Source: a virus. From it: a DNA stretch of 35,638 bases. The stretch is from the IMG/VR virus record IMGVR_UViG_3300046005_000748, positions 1-35,638 of that record; one strand, 5' to 3'. The position numbers and the translations under genes were made by a program. Positions within the stretch are counted from its first letter, which is position 1, and each line of letters begins with the position of its first letter. The notes beneath the pieces were generated by a model. The model had not been told where the DNA came from and did no database searches. It saw only the letters and a program-made list of their open reading frames with translations. This document shows positions 21,901 through 30,300 of the stretch, in pieces.

Positions 21901-24872
21901 GTAATAAATTCTTCAGAGTTTTCAACTTGCTCTTTAAGTTCAGCAATTTCTTGACCTCTTAATTCCTCTACTTTGTTTTTTTCTTGTACGACTTTATCTT
22001 GTTGTCCTTGTGTTGAGGTAACATCTTGTACGTTTTCTTGCCCTGTAGGTCCTTCTTTAGTGGGTTTTTCGGCTGTAGTTTCTTTAGATTGTTTTTCATA
22101 ATTATCTATTGCTCTTTTAGTTATTTCTTCTTCCTTAATGTTTACTTTACCTTCTTCAATGCCACTTTTTATAGCTTCTGCCTTTAATTCTTCAGCAGCT
22201 TGTACTTTAAGTTTAGTTGAATCCTCTTCTGGCAAGTAAGATAATGGATCGTATTTGTCAGATAATATATTGTCTCTTTTTTCATTTAACTTACTATACT
22301 CTAACTCTTTTTCTTTTAGTAATATAGTTTTTTCTGAATCTGTTAATTCATTATTATCCTTTATAGAATAACCTTCTTTTATTTTTTCTTCAATTTGAGA
22401 ATTTACATCTTCAACTTCTTTTAATAGAAAAGGTTTTTCAGCTATTCTCTTTCTAGCTTTTTCGTATGTAGAATTTAATTCAGATTCTATCTTTAAAGCT
22501 TTGTCATTATAAAGTTTTTTAGTATCTTCACTTATACCTTCCTCATTTACTCTATTCTTCCAATACCCAAGTTCTTTTTCTTTTTCTTGTATAAGCTTTG
22601 ACTCGTTACTATTAGATATTCTATTAACTATTCCTTTTCCAAATAGAGGAAAAACCTTCATTAATCCTGTAAATGTAGTAGTGTCTTTTAATACATCAAT
22701 AGTTCCGTCACCTAGTTTTGCAGTAGGGTCTTGTAATACAAATACTTTAGACGCATTTTGCATCCATTCAGCTAGTGTTTCTTCACCAAGTTCTTTACCT
22801 AAATCAATACCTGTTTCTTTACCGTATTCAAGTCCTTTTTTGGCAAACGATTTCCAAAACATACTGCTGGTAGATGGTTTTTGTAAAACATTATTCAATC
22901 CTTTACTAAATCTAATAGCTGTTGGTAAATTACCTATAATATCAGCAGTACCACTTAAACTTCCGTGTAGCACTTTCTCCCAAGTAGAATACACTTTACC
23001 AATTTCTCCTGGCTCAACTTCTCCTCTACTTAATCTTTCTTCGTAATTTTCAGACTCTCCAACACCTCTACCAAAACCACTTGAAAAATAAACAGCACTC
23101 TGTCTTAATAAAGGCATAGCTATCTTTCCATATCCAGCCATCATAGGTAAAGCCATTTGACCTAATTGTGTAGATGATACATCTGAAAAATAGTTTATAA
23201 GACTATTAGCATCAGTAACCTCTTTTACGTCTTCTCTAATTAATTCCTTTTCCTTGTCTATTTGGTTTTTAAAATCATAGTAATTATACCCTTCAAATAC
23301 CTTGTTAAATAAGTACTTATCAAGACCTGGAGCTGGTAGATTATATTTTGTTTTTATTTCAGATGATAAATCAGCTAAAGTTTCAACCATCTTGACTACA
23401 CCATTAACGGTTTCTTTAGCACTTATAATACCCTTATCTAAAAACACATTATCATAACTTCTTTTAGAGTTATCAAAATCTTCGTACACATCTACTTTGT
23501 CGTCATACTTATTTTCGTATTTTTCTAAAGACGTATAATATTGCTTTAACGACTCATTGTATTTAGAAGAGTTGTCTGATAAACTTTGATTTAATTTTGC
23601 TACGGTTTCATTTAGATTGGGATTTATAGGTGATTTAGCCGCTTGTTCTTTGTTTTTTTCATAGTAATTAACAAAGCTTGATTCGTCTTTAGTTAGACCA
23701 TCTTTTGACTTTAGTTTATTATATATATCTGTAGCACCTTGAAAGTTTCCAAATATTATTTGATGATTAAGAACATCTTTTGTTTGTTGTATTTCTTTAT
23801 ATATAGATTGTAACTCTAAATCATTTAACTTTACTTTATTAGATAAGTCTACAGTTTCTTTATCTAATGTTTTGTATTTATTATAATCATTAAGAGATAG
23901 TAAATCTTTTACTTTTGTTTTTACACCTGTATTAGGGTCTAAATATTCATCATTTTTTATACTTTCTAAAAACTTAGAGTCTTGATTTTCTATGTAATTT
24001 CTCTTATCTTCCTCTATTTTTAATTCTTTAGCCTTATTGTATCTGTCTTGTTCACTTGCCTTTACGCCTTGTTTATTGAATAAATCATCAGCTTGTTTAA
24101 AATATTTCTCTACAGAGTTTTTGTCTGCTATAATACCCATTTTATTAGACGCACTTGCAATTTCTTCTCCTATTAATGGAAGTTTAGACGCTGCCGCAAT
24201 AGCTGTGTTCCAAGAACCTCTTATAAAATTCTCTGCTTTGTTTAAAATACCACTACCAGAAACAGCATCCTCAAAATCAGTACTAGATTCATTTACTACA
24301 GAATCTAATCCTTCTTCTTTAGCTTTAGCTCTATTTTTCTGTAAATTATTAACTAACTCATTTTGTGATAATAGAGGAACTTTTATTTTAGAGTTTAAAT
24401 CAAATTTAGCCTGACCAATTGACTCTTCAATAGTTTTTGGAGTACCAAGAGCTTCATTTAAAGTTTTTGGTTTCTTAGAAGAAGGCTGTGGTGCAGGTGG
24501 TAATACATTTAAACCACCATACATATTATTACTTCCTCCAAACGAAGAACCCGAAGGCGTAGTTTTTACTGGTTTTTCTCCAACCGAAGTAGTAGTTTTT
24601 TGTTTTGGTTTCGTAGCTGACACCTTTTGAGGAGTCGTTACAGTAGAATTTGAATTTTTTTTTTGAGGTTTAGGTGAAGACACTAATGACTTGAATTGTT
24701 CAGGAGTTTTACTGAATCCATCTACTTTATCACTCAAAGCCTTATATACATTGCTTACGTATTTATCATCATTTAATGAAGCAGAAAATTCTTCTAAACT
24801 TTTATTAAAACCATCTACTTTATCAGTTAATGCTTTATGTACTTTTTTTACGTATTCTGGATCTTGAATCAT
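15975..24872 (-). CDS. giant polyvalent virion protein (2965 aa) with ART-like and zincin domains
   Basis: The largest gene of the window. Residues 1-65 hold two tandem copies of a 30-residue unit (KALTDKVDGFNKSLEEF and KALSDKVDGFSKTPEQF), then a Ser/Thr/Pro-rich linker. Residues about 570-610 are glycine/alanine-rich and hydrophobic; 750-1000 is charged coiled coil ending in a Q/E/T-rich linker. From about 1150, AWHGSPHFFDKF then FGWGLYFTE mark the ADP-ribosyltransferase-like module common in phage polyvalent proteins. At about 1460-1490, STPLHEMAHVFEHYL gives HExxH, and ETSEFFARGFEKYL may supply a third ligand, so a zinc peptidase is likely. The remaining 1400 residues are mostly helical with a hydrophobic patch near 2555-2575 (ALAGVIPLKFASLLIGG). 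It is the last gene of the virion operon, the position of ejected internal proteins. No RNA polymerase DxDGD-type motif was found. Confidence 0.8.
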   Translation of the reverse strand: MIQDPEYVKKVHKALTDKVDGFNKSLEEFSASLNDDKYVSNVYKALSDKVDGFSKTPEQFKSLVSSPKPQKKNSNSTVTTPQKVSATKPKQKTTTSVGEKPVKTTPSGSSFGGSNNMYGGLNVLPPAPQPSSKKPKTLNEALGTPKTIEESIGQAKFDLNSKIKVPLLSQNELVNNLQKNRAKAKEEGLDSVVNESSTDFEDAVSGSGILNKAENFIRGSWNTAIAAASKLPLIGEEIASASNKMGIIADKNSVEKYFKQADDLFNKQGVKASEQDRYNKAKELKIEEDKRNYIENQDSKFLESIKNDEYLDPNTGVKTKVKDLLSLNDYNKYKTLDKETVDLSNKVKLNDLELQSIYKEIQQTKDVLNHQIIFGNFQGATDIYNKLKSKDGLTKDESSFVNYYEKNKEQAAKSPINPNLNETVAKLNQSLSDNSSKYNESLKQYYTSLEKYENKYDDKVDVYEDFDNSKRSYDNVFLDKGIISAKETVNGVVKMVETLADLSSEIKTKYNLPAPGLDKYLFNKVFEGYNYYDFKNQIDKEKELIREDVKEVTDANSLINYFSDVSSTQLGQMALPMMAGYGKIAMPLLRQSAVYFSSGFGRGVGESENYEERLSRGEVEPGEIGKVYSTWEKVLHGSLSGTADIIGNLPTAIRFSKGLNNVLQKPSTSSMFWKSFAKKGLEYGKETGIDLGKELGEETLAEWMQNASKVFVLQDPTAKLGDGTIDVLKDTTTFTGLMKVFPLFGKGIVNRISNSNESKLIQEKEKELGYWKNRVNEEGISEDTKKLYNDKALKIESELNSTYEKARKRIAEKPFLLKEVEDVNSQIEEKIKEGYSIKDNNELTDSEKTILLKEKELEYSKLNEKRDNILSDKYDPLSYLPEEDSTKLKVQAAEELKAEAIKSGIEEGKVNIKEEEITKRAIDNYEKQSKETTAEKPTKEGPTGQENVQDVTSTQGQQDKVVQEKNKVEELRGQEIAELKEQVENSEEFITDGKVDATKIAESDNAKAREIYAKYDKLLKPLLTNIKTQEDAIQEQSTSEGVLRPEQSEMGLQEVVQRDQESEVTTEKIEKVARISGVKPKNIKGLYDVNRKMFGQNRVKALASAVIMDRMIGSMAKRANVDKSEIYKKIRFEKSSETDLPKGIKFQVDAWHGSPHFFDKFTTEKMGTGEGVQAFGWGLYFTEIKSIAEHYAKYLSSPLFEDFVSKLQKSNLSKLSILNISEFSEYYSYDYDKVLNALEREQDNEAIKYIKENKNELYNSKIRNLYKVSLQKGKKAGEYTWLEWDKPVSEEILKDIANKNDLILDEEYGLGIPNFIVLDEDGMDVVGEYMSLKEAEQVVKEAKEEGELLTISQYDYDYIPIEDIKGKDLYRALESNFKSSKEASLLLLGAGIDGIKYPAESISRGATSDTARGFNYVVFDEDAVSIDEVIRFQKDANKARGAAMVAMDGQAIIYALTDPNVSTPLHEMAHVFEHYLSKSERDAIIKSAGTKGWTIETSEFFARGFEKYLADGVSPIPSLQKLFDKFKEWLLDIYNGIQGSEIDIKLNDKMKSIYDSMITEEKLVESIFDLDKDADLKDKGVLDKVINFLDKAEKELQDIQKSGVKGVLIPAPAVQVAIKAMKGALKTVKTIGELIEVGINALKETEWYKNLTPEVQSNIEAELPTSLSEYVFKNQQKKAQRDEVKAESSKLNKERKAAIKNVKSGKTGFLNNQSPTFRFVSLNPKIVKLSLSPEMFEKYKSYINVLSKRRLSLNLSELGGIEEFSNFYKEVEKKYMDTSDKILSIQNEIDNFEEANPNAKRDSFKPSENDKEFYNENKTLFNFNNVDSETTDDVDEELDNSKEEIINNIPTIKGIATDSEYSPTSKSFQILSLFADLKQSDLDMLNRNQIIGLNNAINAIVDGFEIPTYANDIFTAVMANRNKYGLSKNVEGSYKKTGLASNKIFKAIDSLFSRFRQDEKTKAYKTNLTSIDAAFKIYGGIPKVADIVAENFKGIPVLRYIMGAIQKQQGRVNARVEEVMSNLDKVRGKLIEKSKDYEESLMKIHFAFLSAQKNSNPDNNTVQTAKDSFLANSKSSSYTKSERKKYAEFINKYGDYSITYDNGVLKVTDGNGNEVSDFFSKEELDSYNAIRKELDIQAEAAYESQFYHEKNASPLITNYFPQNNYSKVYGNEELDTLQKAFNNPSLRSSNVKSRVSKQQAHAVGHNPFSIAVSAIKSVELQHKLLTDVNIAKRALTDLIKENEGNEDLKFLYENILGVVNKFVEQTQNATRIDADSIGNDISRVLENIFFRSTLASVDRTIKDLTANYTGLLLSDGEKLLSSKLVDDLNSVPKEKRKELIKNFLINSGASQPTRLMNNDFDVKTSRIDFQTEGASSLLTNRGFSNKFKTFIDSATRKTKLNIPGDFAKRMNEQLQSFSDNAPALSLWAGSFYKEFEALSGTSVDMQKIASGDKAYLLKYKKEIEIASLIANYTLSSRLGSKNIAEGVQKIIDLSKNQGGNNVFEKYMNYLFSRFRIISARDTRTAINNLIENGFGDERGAQERIIVGNALRNVVYTALAGVIPLKFASLLIGGDDDEENIKDNFDDMSSDPDFMKGIVEIYNKYEEQAKNLEDSDEYMQKVLEMYRDRRSELMNLLKDDRFREAVEARYRFFAREHFNKIINGHSANVDAMKKLDGNMSYINNVIKMIDDKDEPVNYTKYVDLLSYINSEYGYTRYNAEERKDILDKAISRMEEDGFYTFKERNGGLNKKGEYDITTSEGKFKVANLFQTIDMLKNHRYNSIEGRALRGALEFSINTAAGSRGNIKVRAISTLVEVLNKYQREERYGFYDSSKDRITNGFGRTMLNGETAFDGKFKVEEDDITGKSLGLSKEIGDVINMTVPELAMISKMTSEPKYADIGMLLGLPTSTDLSKILREVEKDEVYQNARGKVFYDASEKNKVFNKKDTLYKFPIKMDVESSKVIKK

Positions 24873-24890
24873 ATTAATTTTAATTTTATA

Positions 24891-26255
24891 TTAAAGCCCT
24901 CTTTGTTCTGCTTCACTACTATTGTTATTGTTGTTAGAATTAAATTTTAATTCACCGCCTGATACCCAAGAAGCTAATTGTTTATCTGTTTTTAACCCTA
25001 AAAGATTCTTAGCTTTTTCTCTAGCAATTCTAAACCCTTTATCTGAAGCTGTTAGATATGTATTACCTGCTTCTTTATTTGACTCAGAAGCTCCTCCTAA
25101 ACCTGTAGAAGACCCAATCGGCTGTTCTAAAACAAATACTATATTTCCATTTTTATTAACCATAATGTTAGTTAAATCCAATCCGCTTATCTTAACATTT
25201 CCTTTATCTCCTTTAAAGATAGGTCTAGTATATCCTCCGTTTCTAAATAATTTATCTACTGAGTCATTGAAACCAACAGTACCAGCTACAACAGGTTCTA
25301 CTATAGAAGGAATACTTGGAGTTTCCTTACCTCCTCCTCCAGAACCACCTCCAGGACTGCCAAATCCCATTTCAACTTCTCTGTTATAAGAGTCAATAAG
25401 TGAACTCATATAAAATTCCTTAGCCTCTTTTCTTTGGTCTTCAGTCCAATTAGTTGTTTTGTTAGGCAAAGATTTATCTTGCGCTCTCTTTGTTTTGTAC
25501 CAAGAGTACATAAAGTTATCATTAGAAACCCAAGTATCTACATTTTTTTCAATAGCTCTTACTTGAGGTTGAGACTCTTTGCTATTTATATCTGTAATTT
25601 TTTTATTAACAGAATAACTACCACTTTCTATTTCAGATGGTTTTATAGTTGTGATTACTTTTTTTGTTTCATCTATTAAATCAATTTTACTTGGTATAAC
25701 CTTAAATGTACCTAAGAAATCATCTAATAATTGTTCTTGTTGCAATTCTCCATCTTTATCCCTTAAAGCTATTTTTATATTTCTAGGGTCTTCTGTGTTT
25801 ATAACATAATTATTATCCCTTAGCGTAGTCAAGTCTCTTAAATGGTCATTACCAGCATCATCATCTAATGTTTTATCTGTTTCAATTCTTTTAGCTATAC
25901 TAGGCATCAACTCTTTAAGTTCGTCATATCTAGATATAATTGTATTCATAGCCCCTGTAGCCTCTAACAATGTTCTTTCATCACCAATTAGTTTTGCTTC
26001 AGAAGCTTGTGTGTATAAATTCTTAAACGTTCCTTGAGCTGACCTATCAAATTCAGCGATTCCTGTAAAACCTAATTTATCTGGAATCTTATAGTCTTTT
26101 ACAGCATCTCTTTTAGCTTGTTCAGCCTTAGCCTTAGCCTGAGCTTTAGCTTCTTCTTCAGCCTTAATCTTATCTATATTTCTTTCAGCCATTGAACCAA
26201 AGTCAACTAACGCTGGCTCTACTGTTGCAAAACTTCCTACTCTACCTATTGCCAT
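24891..26255 (-). CDS. probable internal virion protein (454 aa)
   Basis: A 454-residue protein. It has a short ordered start (MAIGRVGSFATVEPALVDFG), a highly charged Ala/Glu/Lys helix (about 30-50), a mixed helical body and a poly-glycine hinge (SPGGGSGGGGK) near residue 305. A beta-like C-terminal domain follows, then an Asn-rich end (FNSNNNNNSSEAEQRGL). The design resembles phage internal or adaptor proteins encoded between a gp14-like protein and a giant gene. No enzymatic motif is visible. It starts three bases after the 212-residue gene and precedes the giant gene by 18 bases, so all are in one late operon. Confidence 0.65.
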   Translation of the reverse strand: MAIGRVGSFATVEPALVDFGSMAERNIDKIKAEEEAKAQAKAKAEQAKRDAVKDYKIPDKLGFTGIAEFDRSAQGTFKNLYTQASEAKLIGDERTLLEATGAMNTIISRYDELKELMPSIAKRIETDKTLDDDAGNDHLRDLTTLRDNNYVINTEDPRNIKIALRDKDGELQQEQLLDDFLGTFKVIPSKIDLIDETKKVITTIKPSEIESGSYSVNKKITDINSKESQPQVRAIEKNVDTWVSNDNFMYSWYKTKRAQDKSLPNKTTNWTEDQRKEAKEFYMSSLIDSYNREVEMGFGSPGGGSGGGGKETPSIPSIVEPVVAGTVGFNDSVDKLFRNGGYTRPIFKGDKGNVKISGLDLTNIMVNKNGNIVFVLEQPIGSSTGLGGASESNKEAGNTYLTASDKGFRIAREKAKNLLGLKTDKQLASWVSGGELKFNSNNNNNSSEAEQRGL

Positions 26256-26258
26256 AAT

Positions 26259-26897
26259 CTATACATTTTGTTTGAATTGACTCATATTAAATCCATTGCC
26301 AAAATTCTTCATATAATTATTCATAACTGTAGACCCTGTATTATCTGTTTTCGTTGTATCTACTTTATCACCAACTCCTCCTCCATCTCCATCCCATAAT
26401 TTAGGGTTTGATAGACCAGCCATTCCACTTTGTGCAACACCTCCAATTCCCTGCCATAACATAGCGTTTCCTGCATTATATTGTGAAGATAATGCTGATA
26501 TATCACTAACTTCTCTTTGCTCTTGCATACCTCTTATATTAGCTTCATCTTGAGCATACATTTGATCTATCTGTTTTTGCTGAGCATCTAAGTTAGCACC
26601 AATTTCTCTATTAGTCATTTGATTACCAGCTTCAACTCTACCTAAACCTCCAATTAAACCTCTAACACCAGCACCTTGTAATGCTCCAACTTGAGATGCA
26701 GCTAATCTTGCTTGCTCCTCTCTCTGTAAGTCAGCCCCTAATGTAGATACTTGTAACCCTTCAGCTACATTCTCTAGGTTTTGTCTTTCGTAATTCTCTA
26801 ATGCTTGTCTTGCATCTCTACGTTGCTTTGCTCCTGATATTGCTTGAATACCACTTGCTAATGCTCCTGTAGCCGCTATTGCTGTCATTGCACCCAT
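26259..26897 (-). CDS. T7 gp14-like internal virion protein (212 aa)
   Basis: The 212-residue protein begins with an apolar Ala/Gly/Ile segment (TAIAATGALASGIQAISGAK), then a Gln/Ala/Arg-rich helical body. The body contains GALQGAGVRGLIGGLGRVEA and DAQQKQIDQMYAQDEANIRG, ending in a Gly/Asn/Ser-rich tail. A short hydrophobic start with an A/Q/R-rich coiled coil is characteristic of small internal (ejection) proteins of podoviruses such as T7 gp14. These help form the channel through the host envelope. Position between tail and giant internal genes supports this. Assignment is by composition and context. Confidence 0.65.
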   Translation of the reverse strand: MGAMTAIAATGALASGIQAISGAKQRRDARQALENYERQNLENVAEGLQVSTLGADLQREEQARLAASQVGALQGAGVRGLIGGLGRVEAGNQMTNREIGANLDAQQKQIDQMYAQDEANIRGMQEQREVSDISALSSQYNAGNAMLWQGIGGVAQSGMAGLSNPKLWDGDGGGVGDKVDTTKTDNTGSTVMNNYMKNFGNGFNMSQFKQNV

Positions 26898-26902
26898 ATA
26901 TT

Positions 26903-27310
26903 CTATAATGTTTTTATAAGTTCGTTTGTATTTGTTGTTCCTACTTCATACCCTGCCTTTATATATCTATTTAGCAAAGAAGGGTGTTTAATTGATGCGA
27001 AGATAGCTCCAAATCCCAATGACTGAGCCTCTATTGTAAATTCTTGTATTAATTTATCAAGACATTCTCCTCTGTCTTCTTTACTTACATTCGGATTTGC
27101 TACAATAAATTCTAACCAACATAATGCTGAATTAGTTTCGTATAAAAATCCAGCGCAAACATCTACACCATTTTTAGTAACCATTAGTCCTGTAGTTGTT
27201 TCTTCATCATATTTAGGTAGTGCAACGATAGGAGGAGCAGGGAACTCCCAAAAGCTCCACCACTCCTTTAATTGCTCGTAATCACTATATTTAACAGCTC
27301 TTAATTCCAT
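26903..27310 (-). CDS. GNAT-family acetyltransferase (135 aa)
   Basis: A 135-residue protein with a GNAT-like order: MELRAVKYSDYEQLKEWW at the start, a beta hairpin GLMVTKNGVDVCAGFLYE, the strand LCWLEFIVANPNVSKEDRGE, a helix ECLDKLIQEFTIEAQSLGF, and the final GAIFASIKHPSLLNRYIKAGYEVG. The acetyl-CoA loop (R/Q-x-x-G-x-G/A) is replaced by SKEDRGECL, which is degenerate. Similar small GNAT-like proteins occur among the structural genes of several phage groups, where their substrate is unknown. A TATATTTG element lies only five bases upstream of the ATG (27315-27322, minus strand), too close to judge as a promoter. Confidence 0.7.
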   Translation of the reverse strand: MELRAVKYSDYEQLKEWWSFWEFPAPPIVALPKYDEETTTGLMVTKNGVDVCAGFLYETNSALCWLEFIVANPNVSKEDRGECLDKLIQEFTIEAQSLGFGAIFASIKHPSLLNRYIKAGYEVGTTNTNELIKTL

Positions 27311-27328
27311 ATTGCAAATATACCTCTT

Positions 27329-30300
27329 TTATTCAAAAGATTTAGATACCTCAGAATTTAAGGCGTAAACCTCAGCGTATCCTGTTGTGTTTAATTCTGC
27401 TTTTACATTCATATAATAACCTCTAATACCTGATGTTTCTACACTACTAGGTTTTGCAGATAATAAGAACATTCCTATAGAAATAAGTGACGTACTATTT
27501 ATCGTTATCGAGTTGCTTGTAATACCAGTTATAGTACCTACTTGTTGTAAGTTTGTATCGAAAACTAAATCACCAACACTAATTAAAGTAGATATAGTTC
27601 CGTTAAAGTTAACAACGTTACCTACAATACTACCTATTGTTCCTATACCACTAACAGCTAATGTTGCTGTATCTACCGCATCGTCACCTCTAACGTATCC
27701 ATAATAAACCCCTTCTTTATTCTTAAAGTCTGCAATTGATATATAACCACTTTGCATATCTGTTTTAAGAGCTACTTGCCAAGAGGTATTCCCTTCTATT
27801 GAAATATTCTTAAATATTTTTCTTGTAGAAGGTTCTTGATTAAAGTTGAATTCAAAACCACAAGAATTTGATGTTCCATAGAAATTACTGTAAGGACCTA
27901 TATTATGTTTGTAAACATCTGCACCTTTAAATGATAAGAAATGATTATTCACTCTAAGCATTTCATCAGGGTTAAATGTTTGCTTACCTAAAAATCCTTG
28001 TGCCTCTGGAGAATATACCCAAGTTACATAATCGTATGGTGTTGATGTATATACTTTACCTGGTATTAAGTATTTTATGTTTACAATATAAGTGTCAAAG
28101 AACGCATCATACTTCCCGATTATGTTTACAATTTCATTGTCTCTAAATAAAGTCTTGAAGTAATCCCTCATTCCATTAGAACTAATTTCCATAAGACCAT
28201 TACTATCATTAAGTCGAACAATACAACCTCTCTTTATATCAACGCTAAACGCATTTGTAGAGTAAGAGTCGTAAGATTCAGGTTGAAATGAAATACCATA
28301 TTCACCACCATAAACTACTTGTTGACCTAATACATCTTCTATTCTTGATAAGTTTGTAGTTGCATCTGTATTATAAAGTAAGTCTTTACCGTATAAAACC
28401 TTACTGAATCTATCTTCCTGAATTACAAGTAAATCTGTAGCTTCTGAATCTAATACCATAATAGGACCAAAAGACTTTTCTAAATCATCTTTATAGTTTG
28501 CTAATGATAGGTTAAACTCATTCAATCTATTTACATTTGTACTCTCTTGATAAATACCAGAATATGTTAAGTCAGCATATCTATCTACTTGTCTATATAT
28601 ATCTTCACTTACTGCATTTACAGCATAATCTAAATTTAAGAAGTTTGTAGTCATCTCGTCTCTAACAGATATACTTTCAACACCATTTCCAAAACAATAG
28701 CAATTAAACACATCATTTAATGTGTGAGTTGTGAATTGATACTGACCATTATTTATTACATAGGTCTTAGGAGTCTCTATGTATACGTTATCATCATTTT
28801 TTAATGGTATTGTTTCAAATACAGGTATATTAGATCTAGTAACAAATATATCTGTCTTGGTATCTATATCGCTATTTCTTGGTCCTGTAAGCGGAGCGAA
28901 ACTAATTTGGGTTCTGCCTCCAGGATCTGGAATCCATTTGTAAGACATCTTAATATCTCCTTCGACTGCAAACTTTTGGTATGCATTAGATGGTTCAATC
29001 ACATCCTCAAACACAGCTCTAAAGTCAGCGTAATCTCTTGTAAGTAAATATTCCTGATCCATTTTATTCTCAAACGAAGAGCTGCCGCCTCTATTACAAT
29101 AAGAGAAAAATCTAACTACATTACCACCAGTAAAAGCTAATGGAGTTCCAATTGGAAGCTCTACCTTTGCTGATTCAATGTAGTATGGATTTCTATAAGA
29201 TTTAGCTGGACCAATAAATTCCAAGAAGTCGTCTTCTGAAACTCTTAAATCAAAATTTCCTGCCTTAACCTTAAAGAAAAAACCACTTTCTGTATCTGTA
29301 TCTATTTCCTCTTTATCGTAAAACTTAGCCTCTAAAACTTTTACTTTTACATAACTATTTAAAGGACCGTTTAAATCACTTTTAACAACCAAGTAATCAC
29401 CATCTTTCACTTTGTTTCTATTGTCTCCAACAAGTTCTAAGTAAGAGAATAAACCTACTGTATACACTTTCTTTGTAAATATAGTGTCATACTTGCCTCT
29501 ATCATATTTTACAGCAAACTTATAATACTTAGCCCAACTTGGAGGTGTTCCAGTGGTTGTAACTTTTAGTACGTTTTGAGTTACAGAGTCAGAAACATTT
29601 ACATAAACATTATTATTCTTTGAGTCTATTACAGTTGTCTTTCTTCCTTTATCATCTAAGAATACCATACCAACCTCATAATCTCTTGAAGAGTGCATAC
29701 TTGTAAATAATGTGCCTAACGAATATGATATTAATACACCTTCGCATAAAAGGTAATCTATTTTCTCCTCTAAATCACCACTTCCAGACTCTTCTATATC
29801 TATTGTTCTATTTGGTATTATTAAGTTTAGTACATTTGTGGTAGGATTAAAACTTGTTAATAACGGATCAATGACAACATTAATAACTCCAGGTAAATTT
29901 GAATCTGCTAATGCTAATTGTGTTGAAAAAAAAGTCTCAAGTTGAGATATAAAATTCGAATCATTTATAAACGCTTCTTTAGTTGCATAAGTTCCATTAA
30001 CCGTATATATAAAAGTATATAGATTAAGATTATCTATAGGTGGTAAAAAATCATTTGGAGAGAAATAAGTTCTTATGTCAAAGTCAAATAATATTTGTGT
30101 ACCATCTGTAACTGGTATATTTGTAAAATCAATATCTAAAGATTTCTTATTTATTACATTATCGTCATTAGAGAATAATTGATAGTAGTCATCTGAATCA
30201 AATCCTTTTTGAGATGTAGTAGTCGCAAGTAAATTAACCAATCTAAATGTAATAGTTGGCTTTAAAAGTAAAGGTAATGTACTGTCTATTTCAAAATAAA

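Noticed and set aside
22681-24414. Several plus-strand frames of 80-125 codons opposite the giant gene
   Set aside because: All are antisense of one continuous 2965-codon frame, with shadow-like composition and no start context.
15975-24872. Virion RNA polymerase as in giant proteins of crAss-like phages
   Set aside because: No DxDGD-type catalytic aspartate motif was found in the chain; acidic clusters such as GGDDDEEN are not in a polymerase context.
24922-25389. Plus-strand frame of 155 codons opposite the 454-residue gene
   Set aside because: A Leu/Pro/Ser-rich antisense shadow without a promoter. The minus-strand frame continues through it with operon-style spacing.
27311-27325. Promoter for the acetyltransferase gene (TATATTTG on the minus strand)
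   Set aside because: The -7 box is five bases from the ATG, no TTG lies at the proper distance, and the gene sits in a continuous operon. A chance match is likely.
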